A stretch of 64,000 nt of DNA from Lycorma delicatula (GCF_047948215.1 NC_134456.1:202628034-202692033); one strand, 5' to 3'. Shown: positions 37,566 to 50,040, counted from the stretch's first letter. Numbers and translations are program-made. Notes: generated by a model not told the origin, from the letters alone.

Positions 37566-38522
37566 AACATCTGATCCATCTAGGCAATCTGAGTTCGAGA
37601 TTTAAATGTTTTTAAGCTAATTTTCATCGCAATTGGGATTTTCAAAAATTATAAGAGCCGTTTCTACTTTTCATTCTACTATAAAAATAATAGTTTTAAT
37701 AATAGTACTTCATAATTATTCTACATATAAATATGTAAATTAACTCTATTTCATTTATTTTCTCTTGCATCTTTTGATGATGGTCGTTTAACAATGGAAA
37801 TGACTATTACATGCTATATTTTCAGGTAAATTTTTATAAATTTAAAATAGCGGTATGCTAAATTTTGATGATGTACTTAATCGTTAAAGTAAATTTTAAT
37901 ATACCTAACGTAAGTGACATATACATATATATAAATGATAAATAACAATTTATTTGTTATTTTACAACTGTTTTTAATAAAGATCAGATAATATCTAACT
38001 TTATTTGTTTTAAGTTTCAAAATTATGTTATTAAAATGAGTATTATACTAAGTTAAAAGAAATTTACTAAAAATGCATTATTATCATAATAATATAAACA
38101 CATCTTCTTTCATGCATTCAGGTATCTTATCAGTTAGAGAAAATAGATTTATTAATAAATAATTGCGTAATAATAATTAGCAAATTTTCATAATTTTTTA
38201 ATTAAGAAAATGTGTTTTTTAGCACTATAATTTAATCGGTAGTGATACTCGTTGATGTGTATTAAATAAACGATAGCATTTAAACGTTCGGTATTTTAAC
38301 ACTTTATTGCTCAGTATTTTATTCGTATTATTATATCGCATTATTATTTATTATGCCGTATTATTATAAGTTGCTCAGAATTTTAAAAAATTTTCATTGC
38401 AAAATATTCAAATTGTTAAGTAATTAGCGCATAATAATCAATCGACTGGTAAAAAAATTATCTTAAAAAAACGAAATAAAAGGGTTTTATTGCAATAGAT
38501 AAATTAATTATTACATTTTTTT

Positions 38523-38574
38523 TATAATAGAATGAACTTTAAGTAATACATTACTTAAAGTTCATTCTATTATA
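38523..38574. repeat. 25-bp perfect palindrome with 2-base loop
   Basis: The arms 38523-38547 and 38550-38574 are exact reverse complements separated by AC. A shortened relative of the arm sequence recurs just downstream (TTCTATTTTATTATATTAAG near 38,609-38,630), suggesting local copying. Confidence 0.95.
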
Positions 38575-38959
38575 TTAAGTATTAAATACTCAATTTTTTT
38601 TATAATTAAGTTCTATTTTATTATATTAAGTTGTAAATTCTTATCCCTTTTTATTATTTTGATTTTTGCAAATTTGTTTACCGAAGAACTAACTTTATAT
38701 TAATAAATAATATAAAATAATAAATATCAAATGCTCACCTAGTTTAATTTTCTTATTTCCCTAATATATTCATTTTTTTACTAAATTTTTAGCCCATGTT
38801 TGGTAAATTACCAACATTTAATATTTTACTGAGCATTTTGCGAGTTTACCGACATTTGGTTTTTATGCTGAACAATTAAGTATTTTACTGAAAAACTAAA
38901 TGAAATACTGTGAATTTGTACTTTGCATTTAGTTAAAATACTGGCATTTAATTTATAAC

Positions 38960-39012
38960 GATAAATAAATAGCTCCGGGATTGGATTCCCGGCTTGGCAC
39001 TTTTATATCAGT
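38960..39012 (+). mobile_element. Possible family B SINE fragment
   Basis: GGGATTGGATTCCCGGCTTGGCA aligns with the B-box and GGTCAGGCATGGCA part of the family B SINE. Nothing of the head or tail is clear. Confidence 0.35.
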
Positions 39013-39138
39013 CATCACAACCGTTTTACAAGTTTCAATTCATCAAATAAAATCATGAGAAGACCTTTGATCTAACCGTATTATTAAAAAAATCGTCTAC
39101 CGCTGTATTATAACTTCTAATTACGCGGCTGAAACCTG

Positions 39139-39694
39139 TATCATAATAAGGGTCATTACAAAACAGATTTTTATTATGATTCAGGTGTTCAACCAATCAA
39201 AAGCCTACTTTTTTCAACCACTGACCAATCAGAAGCGGGTATTGTTTAATATATCAGCTGTTTTTTTACTTCGATTTTAATCCGATTTATTAGTTAAGCA
39301 AAGGTTAATTTTAAAGCAGAAGTTAATTTTAAAGTACACCAATAGGTAACTAAATTTCTATTTTACACTGTTTTTCCTTTGTTAATTATGTCAGATTCTG
39401 AAGAAGAAATGTCTTTAACACCGATCGATATTAAAGAAAAGGAAGAACTTATGACTTTTAGGAAGAACTATTGCCAGAAAAATGTTATTTTTTGAAAAAT
39501 TAAAAAAAAAGTATTCCGTAAGCAATTTATTCTATCATTTATTTAAATCAATAATACTTTTTTTCTCAGCTATAGAAAAAATACGGTACTCAACTCTCTA
39601 TAATGTCATTAATGACAAGTTACGACATTCTCCAAGGCTCGTGTCGTAACTTGTTTCGCACTCGTGCATTAATGGCTATCATAATAGGCTCATT
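39139..39694 (+). mobile_element. Possible tyrosine-recombinase (Crypton-like) element relic
   Basis: A frame starting at ATG 39388 reads MSDSEEEMSLTPIDIKEKEE and, after a one-base shift, EELLPEKCYFLKN. This resembles the N-terminus of a family of insect proteins with a C-terminal tyrosine recombinase. Upstream lie two CCAAT boxes (about 39,191 and 39,224). Downstream is an 11-bp inverted repeat around AAGTTACGACA (39,610-39,660). The stretch is bounded by near-identical direct repeats TATCATAATAAGGGTCATT (39139) and TATCATAATAGGCTCATT (39677), as site-specific recombination rather than DDE transposition would leave. Most of the coding part is deleted. The family call is tentative. Confidence 0.35.
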
Positions 39695-39850
39695 GGGACA
39701 ATTTACTATTTTGTTTGGAAACGTTTAATACAAATATTTTTTTTATTTTTTATACATAATTTCATCTAAATAAATATAAGCAAACGTGATAAAAAGTAGT
39801 TTCATATTTTGCGATAAATTTGAAAAATGATCTGTGATCAACACACTTAC

Positions 39851-40128
39851 CGCTCTTCCGGCTTCATTATTATGGAGATTCATCTTTTCTCTTAAACTTC
39901 TTCCTCTTTCTCCAGTATCCACAAATTCTCTCGAGAATTTAAATCCAAAACCTATATTATCTGAACAACCACCCCACTCCCAATCACGAAGACCGGTTGC
40001 TGGAGGACGTGCCTGATGACTGTAATCGCACGTACAGGATTCTATACTTCCTTCACTACAGGATCGTGCTACTGCATGTGTTACCGCTGCACTTGTAATA
40101 GCATAGATGAAGGCTGTTTCTCTACATC
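39851..40128 (-). CDS. Wnt1: Wnt1 (wingless), penultimate coding exon
   Basis: The 278-base exon encodes 92 full codons after a split glycine codon: [20 protein letters not shown], then the glycosylation- and disulfide-rich centre [36 protein letters not shown] and [14 protein letters not shown]. This is the Wnt1 core between the signal-peptide exons and the lipid-modified loop. The acceptor (ttatAG) precedes 40128 in phase 1, and the donor after 39851 is gtaagt in phase 0, leading directly to HVQAEM in the next exon. The frame is intact and the cysteines are conserved. The region around QARPPATG is shorter than in flies. Exons for the signal peptide and the WNCST part were not found upstream in this window. 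Confidence 0.97.
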
Positions 40129-40546
40129 CTATAACAAAGAAATATATAAAACTATACGTGAAATAATTACGGAAAGAACAATTTAATAAAATATTGTATC
40201 GGCAAAAATTGGAAGAAAATATTTTAATAAATATGACAGAATTTTCAGCAATGTAAACTAAAATGTGGAATTAATTCTAAAGAAATAGTTTTTATATTAT
40301 TTGTTTAAAAATAAATGGAACTATTTTTTTTTTTATAGGACAAATAAGAATAGCCCAACCCGTTGTTGGGTATTCAAGAAAAAAAATAGATTATTCTACG
40401 GATAATTTATTTTTTCTTTGTTAATTAATTGTTTATTACATGTTAATGAAGAAATTACATTGTTACAATAGAATAAAATAAAAATTCTAGTCGACAAAGA
40501 AAAGCGGCTTTAGCTTAATATCCATTTTAAATAAATATTACCATAC

Positions 40547-40752
40547 CCGCCGGCCAACGTGGCGCAAATGGTAGCCATTTGCGCCACGCCTTTCCGTAGG
40601 CGCTACCGTAGCGCCTTTGCCGAAAGACGCTACGCCTTTCATACGGAGATGCTGGATTCGAATCTCGGTCAGGCATGGCATTTTTCATACGCTACATTTC
40701 CATATCCCACGCACAAGCTTATGTGGCGAAATCATCAAGTAAAAAAAAAAAA
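40547..40752 (+). mobile_element. tRNA-derived SINE (family B) carrying fold-back insertions
   Basis: Head CCGGCCAACGTGGCGCAAAT followed by GGTAGC, later GCTGGATTCGAATC (B box), GGTCAGGCATGGCA, a body and an A tail at 40740-40752. Sister copies have only about six bases between GGTAGCG and CCTTTCAT; here about 55 extra bases lie there (40575-40630), made of inverted copies of the head. The B box is intact but the A/B spacing is abnormal. Confidence 0.85.
40558..40616. repeat. Adjacent hairpins built from the SINE head
   Basis: 40558-40571 and 40575-40588 are perfect 14-base arms around TAG. 40598-40605 and 40609-40616 are perfect 8-base arms around CCG. A further inverted copy, GCCGAAAGACGCTACG, follows at about 40,618-40,633. 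Confidence 0.9.
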
Positions 40753-43700
40753 TTAATATACTCTCATTTTAATCACTATTTGTTTATGGAAAAGTAAAGT
40801 TTCTATTTTTAAACGATTTTGTGATTAATATCAATTATTTTAAGTTTGAATTTTACATAAATCTACATTTAGATTTGCGTACAAAAAAGTCACATTATCA
40901 GTAAATAATTATATGTTGAACTAACGAATTAACTATATAGTTTTATAATATAATCTACAATTCTATAACTATTAACAAGGAGAATGAAAGGCAATAAATA
41001 TTACAAAAAAAAAAAAAAAAAACATTGGGATTAGTACAAGTCTTCCGAAAATGAAAGGCTAAATGTAAAATGAATTCTTTTCAATGAACTATTGCAAAAT
41101 AATCCTTTGATCGTATTATACAAACGGCTGTGAGTGGAACTAATAACAGGAGAGTGACCACTGGATAAACCCATCTACGCTATTAGATTGTGTTCTCAAA
41201 GGAAACTCAAGCTTTATTGTATGTATAACAAAAATAATTTCTCAAAAAATTACGGGGGCCTCTTTATAAATGATGGATGGAATAATTATTAGGGTTAAAA
41301 ATCTTTCATTCTACCAGGATCTGCTTTCTGCTTTGACAGATCAAAGGAGGATCAAGGGAATCGTAGTTTCCGGGCGCATTCATACTTCTAGATAGAACAC
41401 CCGCGGCGACTGTACCCAGGGTGCTTAGCTTGTTTTCCCATAATAGTTATTACAGCAAAACCCTTACCTTACAATTAGCTTTCTGTATATCTGCATTGAT
41501 TGTTCCTTCCTTTTTACTCTTAGTGTAATATTGGACTTCTTCCTGTCCCGCCCTGGCTACAAACAGATTTCCTTTCTTACCCTCAATCTTGTGTTCAGGT
41601 TATACTTTACCGGTTAACTATCGTTTTAATATTTCTATGAAATAAAAAAAGATTGTTTTTATAACCATCACTCATAATTCGACCGTTAAAAGCATATATG
41701 GTTGATATAAGACGTGACTTTTAAATTAAAAACTATTTCTTAGTAATTTATTATCGTTTATTTTTTTTCAAATATTCGAGAGGAACTAGAACTAGAATCT
41801 AGAACTAGAAAACTTAGATTTGACTAAGAAAATTTAGCAGTTTAGATTCAATTGCAATTTGGGAGAGAACAAAAATGTGGGCAAGTAATGGATATTTTGA
41901 CTGTGCATTATCGATCTTCGAAAATTATATCTTGAACCTTAGAATACAAAAATTTATATAATTCAAAAAGGTTTAATTCCTTCTTTCAAGAAATAAGTCA
42001 TTTACCTTTATGTTTGTTTGTAATGTTAATATAGGTTTTACATTTACATATTATTCGAAGGGTAATTTTTTATAATCGCTTCATTAACTACACTGGCGAA
42101 AATTTTTATTCAAAATTTCTACAAAATAAAAGGTTTTGAAAAGCAATTGACATTATAGTCGAGTATACAATTAAAAATGCATTATTTGAATCACTGAATG
42201 TTATTGATCTAATTAATTAACCACGTCAAATTAATTAAATTGAATGATTAATAAGAGATTTTATTAAATGTATTACCTTGACGTGGTTGTATTACTATCA
42301 TTTTATACAAGAGAATGTTTTTTTGTTTTTTTTTTCATTTTAACAACTTTACCTTATCATTATTTTATTGTTAATTCTGTATTTTGTGATACTCCTTTAA
42401 TTAGAGTTTTCCTAAAGTCTTATCTTGATACTTCAACCCAAATGATAAAATAATATCGTTTTTTTACCGCGGTATAATACTTCTACCAGTTTCTGAAAAG
42501 ATCTGTCTAGTGTATAATTATATACTGATCTAAATAAAATGTTTATTTATTAATATTTGGATTTGTTTAGGACGATTTGCTTTGCATTACAAGTTCTGTT
42601 GTTTCCTTAGCGATTGCAAGAATGATTTTTACTTTAAACATAAAAATTGAAGTCTAGGTTGTAAACTATAAAAGTTTTATTTCGATTTTTCTGGAAAAAA
42701 AATGGTAAAAAGGAAACTTTAAAAGTTTGTTAAAACGGTTTAAATTCAATTTTCTGTTAAACAAACCTATTAAAACTAAATGTTTTAATTTTATAAGACT
42801 TTATTAGATATTTATTACATGGATAACCACTATACGACTAACAGTTTAAACATATGGCTCGTTAATTTAATACTACACGCACGTAAAACGGTAATTTAGA
42901 TATTCTATAAATGGTTTTATATTCAATTTTCATTCATGTGGGCTTATTATTATTAATGTATATTTTCATTAGTATTAAAAATTGTTACCGTTCTGAACAT
43001 CTATGTGTCAATTAAAATTACATTTTGTGTTTTCCCAGAAAGGAGTGTAATGTACTTAGCGTATACGTATGTATATTTTTTTGTTCCACCGTAGCAGTTC
43101 AACGGCTGAACCGATTTAGGTGTATGACTCCGCGTTGGGATCCTTAGGTTACCGGCATAGGTTAAATAAATATGTAATATTTATTTGTTTTAATAATTTT
43201 AAAAACTTTGAATAAAAATATACTAAATACAAAATTGTCCCCGCACTCTCTTTAATTGCCCTTTATTAGTAATTATCATTCATTAAAGAGCTTTTTTTGG
43301 CAGTCTTTTTTTAAATATTTATCTCTTCTTTTAACTATTCATATTTAAGGTTAAATTTTCGGATCCTAATCCCACGAATTCAGGACTTAATTTAGTTATC
43401 AATAATATTTAGTCGCAAAGAATTAGAAAACAAGAATAGAATTCAATTCAGCATTACTAATTTTAACCAAACGAAAGATGAAAGAATCCTTTTAAATTAT
43501 CGTCTTCTTTTTATATGACTTATACACACAAATATTATGAATTATTTCGAAATTTTCTAAGACAAAAAATTTTACAGCCGAATTCTCATAGCCTACATAT
43601 TTTTTTACGTTTTATTTCATAACATCGTTAAATAAATAACAACATTCTTTTAAATATTAACATATTTTCACATAAAATGTTTAAACGTTCATAAAATCTT

Positions 43701-44559
43701 GGCCTGTATAATTATTTTTCATCGCTTCGCTGTGGCTTATTTCATTTTCTAAAAATTTTAAACAATACTGATTGAAGAGTTTATAAAAGTCCATCCGTTT
43801 TAACCGATAATGTTTGCTGTTTAATGTTGAAATATTTCTGACCGCTATTCATGTAACTAAAACGTGCCAAATCGGTCTGTAGGGCAAAGTATACTACATA
43901 AATCTTAGTGTGCTAACAGATATTTTTCAAACTCCTTGAGTCGTAAAAAAAAAAGAAATTAAAGTTTAATATCTAATAATAAATCATAAAATATTATATT
44001 TCATATGTAATAAATTTAAAGAATATTTAAATTTTTTTTAGAGCTTTACTGTGAACACGTTTGAATTTTTCGTGTACCATTACGTATATTCGATAAATTT
44101 AATAAGGTAAGTAATGTTTTAACTCAAATTCATTTCGAGGAAAAAAGATAAGTAGTGGTACATTATATATGTACGTAAAGTGGGGAAGAATTTATTATAA
44201 ATAACTTGAAGAAAAAATAAATACTTAGCTAAAATTTTCTATTCAATATTTTCGTTTTCATACGTTATTTTGACAATTTTAACTTTGAATTTAATACAGC
44301 ATATTTCCAAAAACAAAACAAAAATTTAATTATGATCGTTTTTAAACCAAAATTCACGATATGCGAAGGAGAAAGAAATGTACGTTCAATGAACTTCATG
44401 CTTACTAAAAGATTCCGGCATTTAAAAAGATATCCTATAAATATAAAATTATTTTTTATGATAAAAGTTATTTTTTATTTCATATTTCATTATCTTTCTT
44501 TTTAAATTATTTGATATTTTATTACATTACCTATGCTTCACGATGGTCTTATTTGGTCT

Positions 44560-46175
44560 ATAATAAATGTATTTAAATAGATATACCATCATTTCAGCCG
44601 TTATCAAACCGGAAGAAGAACTCTTCAGCATTTTTCCACCTAATACGGTCTTGTGCGATGTTCTGCCAATTTGGCCCAATGTTCTTAACAGTTCATCAAT
44701 CCAAAGAGCCTTTGATCTTTTTTGTGGACGTTAACACTCAGTGGTATCCATTCAAGGACTAATTTAGTCCATCTGAAATGGATCAGTCCTTCTTGCTGTA
44801 TGGCCTGCTCACCGCCATTTTAATTCTTTAACTTTCATGATGATATCAAGTACTTTCATCTATTGTCTGATACATTCACAGGTCTTTCTACTCCGTCTGG
44901 TAATTCCAAGCATATATCGATCCATATTTCTTTATGGTACCCGCAGCTCCTGTAATGACTGAACTGTTAATTTCCAAGTTCGCTCCCATAGGTAAGGAAT
45001 GGCAGGATGCATTGATCGAAAACTTTCTTTTTAAGGCAAAGCGGGAGTTTTTTCTTAAAACTATGTTAAGTCTCCCGAATGCCTGCCATCCGAGCTTAAC
45101 TCTTTGTTCAACTTTTTGATTTTATCTCACTCAGTTAACATCCGTTGGCCAAGCTACGTGTAATGATCTACATTTTCGAGTTCTCCAGAGGCAAAAATCT
45201 TTTTTTCCTTGGCAAACTTTTGTAGGTAGATGACCTGGCTCTTTTGAAGATACATCGTTAGACCATAAGGTTCACCAGCCATCTGCATTCCTGTATGTGT
45301 CTTTGTAGTTCTGGTTCTTGTAAGACGAGAACTATGTATCTGAGAAACTCAGGTGGTTTAGGTGATCAGGATTAGGCTGAGAAGAACAAAAGTGATTTAG
45401 TGTCAATTTGTCGTGCACCTTTGTGTGCATTTGTCTCTAAATTAAGTTTGTTAACACAGATGGTAGCTTTTGCTTCTTCGTGTATCGATTGTAGCAACTT
45501 AAAGTAGGCTGAGTTTACATCCTGGTTACGCAATACAGTTATTATAGCTTGCATTGTTACCGAATCAAACGCCTGTATGTAGTCAATTAATGTCATACGT
45601 AGGGCATGGTATATTCGTTATGTCTTTCTACGACTTGCTGAAAAACCTGGATGTAATCATTGTGGTAAAATCGCTTTTGAAGCCTGCCTGCTCCTTTGGT
45701 TGTGATTCATTCAGTATTGTCAGCATTCTTTTTTCTGTTATCTTGGTGAAAACCTTGCAGATAACTGAGAGGAGGCTTTTTGGACGATAATTTCTCAGGT
45801 CTTCCTGAGTTTCTTTCTTGTGTAAAAGAATCACTATAGCAGTTTTGCATGCATACAGAATCTTTTGGTTTTTGAGGTATCTTGAGTACAGTTATGCAAG
45901 TGTTGATTTTATAGCCTGTGTTACTTCTTCTACTAAAACGTCTGGTACTTCTTCTTCTACAGGGATCTTTAATTTTGTCTGATTTTGGTCCTTGTATAAA
46001 TTAGAATAAAATATTTCAGTTATTTTTAATATTCCCTGATGTGTTCTGCATATCGAAGCATCTATTCGTTTTAATCCAAAAATTTGCTTTCTTTTATAAT
46101 CTAGTTTACGTTTCGCTATATATTCCCGTTTCTTCTTCCAGCGTTTTATGTACTTCAAGCTATACTGACGCATTT
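44560..46175 (-). pseudogene. RTE-like LINE relic
   Basis: Read on the minus strand from right to left the fragments follow a LINE order. First is a basic linker with ITEIFYSNLYKDQNQ (46,175-45,892). The first RT blocks come next, ILLHKKETQEDLRNYRPKSL and LNESQPKEQAGFKS (45,834-45,628). Then come the RT A-like LIDYIQAFDSVTMQAI and a catalytic-block remnant KGARQIDTKS (45,596-45,372). The RT tail and C-terminus, VKLGWQAFGRLNIVLRKNS, lie near 45,120-44,930, then RRGRPQKRSKALWIDELLRT-like bases near 44,700. Frames are broken and the YADD core is not visible. The N-terminal endonuclease is missing (5' truncation). The clade call is from remembered similarity. Confidence 0.75.
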
Positions 46176-46290
46176 CATGTTAAACTGACGCGTTTCTTCT
46201 TGGATGCGTTTCCTTATGGTTGTACAGAGTTCAAAATATTCCAATTTAATAATAAAATTTCTGAATTCTTCATTTTCTACCGTTTTTTCA

Positions 46291-46379
46291 TTAGACTAAA
46301 ATTTCGATTTTAGTCTAATAAGAGTCGTCTCGATGGAGACGACTCTTAACATCGTCTCATCGTCTGATGAGACGATGTT
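46291..46379. repeat. Three consecutive perfect hairpins with 4-base loops
   Basis: 46291-46318: 12-base arms, loop TTCG. 46319-46348: 13-base arms, loop GATG. 46348-46379: 14-base arms (AACATCGTCTCATC), loop GTCT. They abut with no spacer, the arm sequences differ, and all three are exact. They lie about 120 bases upstream of the truncated 5' end of the RTE-like LINE. Confidence 0.95.
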
Positions 46380-46654
46380 TGTCTGATGGTGACTTAGCCG
46401 ATTCAAGTATAAGTATAAAAAATAAATATCAAGTATAAGTAAATATATAAACATTTATATAATTAGTATATTTTACAAGTGCGCAAAAATAGAAAAATAT
46501 AAATTATTCGTTTTACGTGATGATTTTTCTGTTTTGAAATCTTTTTTTATTAACTCCAAGAACCTAACTGTCAACTATCTTGGTCATTCGTATATTTTAC
46601 TGCAAAATTATACAATATAACAAAAACTCATACTTAGTTTAAAATTTTCATTAA

Positions 46655-46657
<3 letters not shown>

Positions 46658-46688
<31 letters not shown>
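46658..46688. repeat. (TA)n microsatellite
   Basis: Alternating TA run of about 30 bases. Confidence 0.9.
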
Positions 46689-46689
<1 letters not shown>

Positions 46690-46719
46690 GTTGACTATAT
46701 TCAATAAAATATCATTTCC

Positions 46720-47780
46720 TTGTAGGATGACGGATTCGGAAAATATCTGGAGAATCACAATTTCTAGTCTTGTAGTTATTTAAAATGTTACCTAAGGAAA
46801 AAATGTTACCTTTGCGTCAGTTCAAAAAATGGATAAATTTGGAGATTTTTATTTTAAGGATTTAAAACCCATAATTTCTAGATTCTATTATTAAAAATGT
46901 TTTAAGGTGTATAATGCTTGTAACTGAAGGAAATCGAAAAATACAGATTCTGCTTTCAGGCTGTCTACGAAGTGAGAGAATTAGCTTAAGTCAGTAGTAA
47001 GATGTCTTCGCTTTCACCTTTTAGGGATCTTTTTTTTAAATTCTTAGTTTATACCTAGAGTTTTTATGGAATCCCCACAAAACATAATTTCATAGGACCA
47101 TAAATCTAAAAAACACGTAAATGAGTAAATTTATAAATAAATAATTTTTTTAAGTCATTTTTACTTTCCCGGGGAATATAGCTGGAATAGCTATATTAAA
47201 CGGGAAAGAATGCTGATCATATCAAAAATGGAGTATCAATTTTTTTGCAAAATTTATGTTTTAGGGTCCAGTATTTCATCTAGAGTACGTATTGTGTCGC
47301 ACTGCTTTTGGTCCTATCTTAGGATCAACCGATTTTCTTCAAATTTGACTGAAATATTTCTATATACAGGGCATTTGATCACATTATTTTTTTTTCAAAA
47401 TTCTTGTAACATAGATGTATCATGGAAAAACCAATTTCGATTTTTTTTCAGATTCATTTTAGAAAAAAATTTATAATCTACAAATAACTTTTTCCAAAAG
47501 GTACACTTCCACCACTTACAATTTAAATATATGTTTGTTTTTTTTTTGTTCTTTTACTTTATTTTCCTCTGGTTTAAATATTTTAAAAAACTTTTTGAAA
47601 ACTCATTCAATTTCATATTCTGAAGTTACTTGAAACGTGTTTAATTTTTTTTAAATTATAGAACCCGGATCTAAAATACAGAAAAAGATTTTGCAATGTA
47701 AAGCTGTGCAAGGTATTGTATCCCTTAAGTGGTTCAGCCGTTCAAAGCTAGAATATTTCTTCTTGTTATAATTTATTTCA
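46720..47780. repeat. Probable dispersed-repeat mosaic
   Basis: Complex non-coding sequence with phrases such as GATGACGGATTCGGAAAATA, GATCATATCAAAAATG and TGGTTCAGCCGTTC. GCTGAACCGATTTAGG at about 43,108 partly mirrors the last one. I read this as overlapping old non-autonomous repeats but cannot set boundaries or class. Confidence 0.3.
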
Positions 47781-49894
47781 TTAAATGTTTCTCATAATTT
47801 CAAGGTATTTTCCTTAATAGATTGCTTAATTTAAATACATTAACGGTCAATATACTTTTAATAAAAACACTTTCCTAGGAAAATATTACCTAAATTTACT
47901 ATTTGCCCACTCGTATTCATATTATCTGAAGTATGCAGAATAATCGTTAATACAAATATGAAACTATTTTATACAAAAAATTTGCATTTTGATAATAAAA
48001 ACAATGAATTCATGAAACGACTAAATTTCATGAGTAAATTTCGTAAATTTACTCATTATTATAATCAAATGGTTTTTTATGATATATTCATTATTAAAAT
48101 GATATACATCATTTTAAAAGGAGAAATAGGGTAATTTGTTTTGTTAACTTTCAACCAAATAATTAAAGTTTTTAATTTTATAAATGGAGATATAAGAAAA
48201 TCTAATTCATCTACATTGTCGTTAAAATTTAACACAAAACTTTTATTTCATTATTGTAATGCAAACATTTCCTAACATGATCAGTTTTTAGATATAATAA
48301 ACAGCTTTACATATACTTCTAATAAGTGCGGTAGATTAATTTGTAAGAAATTCAATACATAAAAGACAGTTGAAAGAGTACAAATAAAAACATACAGATA
48401 TTTTATTTCTTGTAGTAAACATTATTTTTACAAATATATATTTGAGTTTTATCTCGATTTTTAATTTAATTTCTCTTATTAAAACTGAAACCACATAATT
48501 AGTATTTTCACGAATTATCTACCTTCACCGAAATAAGAAGAGTAAGAATTGTAAAAAAAATTATTTGAATTTTCTAGAATGAGGTATGTAACTACTCCCA
48601 CTGTTAGTTTAAACGTCTTTGTTATGTTTAGAAAAACGGTATTATTATTTTTATTTGTTTTTTTAGGAATACTTTTTAGAAATGAACGATAAAATAGTGG
48701 TACAGACAAAATATATAGGCTACCATAGAAATGAATAGAGAAGAAGATTACAAGAATCAAATATACATTGAATGTTTAATTAAGAATTCCATAGTGAGTG
48801 CATTATGAATTATCTGTGCAGTGTGTGGGAAGAGCAAGCATATATTATGACAAAATGGTTTAAACCGGTCGTGCACCGTAGGGGGTGCTTGTAATAGTGA
48901 CTAGCGGCCCAAATTGATATGTATACTGTCGACAAGGTCGGTGCATTAATAAAAGTCACTCCCGACTAAATAACGTGTTTGTATCATTCTAAATACTGTT
49001 TTAATGAGTCTATTGCATGAAAATTACACAATCGTATCGTATATTAAATTAAAATGTCTGATACTGAGTTATATGTATAATATTTACAACTTTATTAATA
49101 TATAAATACAACATCCATCCCACACATTAGAATCGTTGGTTAGTAGTATTAAATATTAATAATGAAATAATTAATAATTTAATATTAGATAAATAAAATT
49201 ATCTTCATCGACTTGATTCTCAATTGCGAAATGTTACAAGACCTTGATTTGAGTATAAATATACTTTTATGATAATTTTTTTTCTACAAAAGGAAATCTG
49301 TTAAAATAGTTTTGTTACGGTTAGATTTTTTTTATTTTTATTCTTTCTAAACGATATTATTTAAATGCGATTAAAGGCAGTAAAGATATTATAATATTAT
49401 TTCAGTTGGAAAAAAAATTAAATTACTAGTTCAGTTGATAAATCTTCTTTTTTAGATGCCAAATCAATTATTAATATACGATTTTCTAGTGGCAGAATTA
49501 GTTTGTCACTAGAAAATTTCCAAATATTAAAAAAAAAAAATATATTATTTTTACCGATCATATTGCATACAAAATAGTGATTACGCATTTGGATTTTTTT
49601 TATCCTTGTTCAAACGTTGTAACATAATATTAATCATCACCCAGATAAAAAGAAAATGCTACAAATAATTTGTTTTAAATTTTATTAATGTCGATAGTCT
49701 ATAAAACATTTATAAACTTTAGGGAACATATAATTTAATTTCAAAAGATTTATTTTGTTTTTTTCTTGTTAAACAATTAATTATAAATGCAAAAAACTTT
49801 TAATTTTCATTTGAATGTTCATTGTAATCACAAAAATGTTACAAAATATTATTTAGTTATAAAATTATTATTTTAAATCGCAGTTATTAATAAT

Positions 49895-50040
49895 CACCAC
49901 CACATGATAGACTTTATCAGGAAGATCCCAGAATTGAATCCCGCCCAGGCGTAGAATTTCTCTTAGACTAAAATATTTCTATTCCATATTCCCACATTCA
50001 AACTTCGAGCTTATATGTAAATTAATCATTAACTTAACCC
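49895..50040 (+). mobile_element. tRNA-derived SINE (family B), degenerate
   Basis: CCAGAATTGAATCCCGCCCAGG aligns with the family B B-box region, and CATATTCCCACATTCAAACT then GAGCTTATATG matches the 3' part of the 40.55-kb copy (CATATCCCACGCACAAGC). The head is poorly preserved. Confidence 0.6.

Larger units (their letters stand above)
17018..39850 (-). other. Wnt1: Wnt1 intron, 22.8 kb, between the two coding exons
   Basis: The donor (GCG|gtaagt on the minus strand, at 39851/39850) and acceptor (cag|CATG at 17018/17017) are canonical, and the coding sequence joins exactly between GRA and HVQ. The intron is mostly AT-rich filler with the transposon relics listed separately. Stretches 19,940-22,200, 28,000-30,400, 30,510-32,980 and 36,000-37,380 show nothing I can name beyond short microsatellites and chance ORFs. 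Its size leaves room for the long-range enhancers known for Wnt1 in other insects. Confidence 0.9.

Noticed and set aside
39834..40016. Plus-strand ORF over the penultimate Wnt1 exon
   Set aside because: Antisense shadow of the exon.
42219..42288. Inverted repeat CCACGTCAA / TTGACGTGG as a miniature transposon
   Set aside because: Arms are only about 10 bases, with no target duplication and no second copy in the window.
44934..45119. Plus-strand ORF
   Set aside because: Antisense of the C-terminal part of the RTE-like LINE; other plus-strand ORFs at 45.5-46.3 kb are likewise antisense to the LINE.
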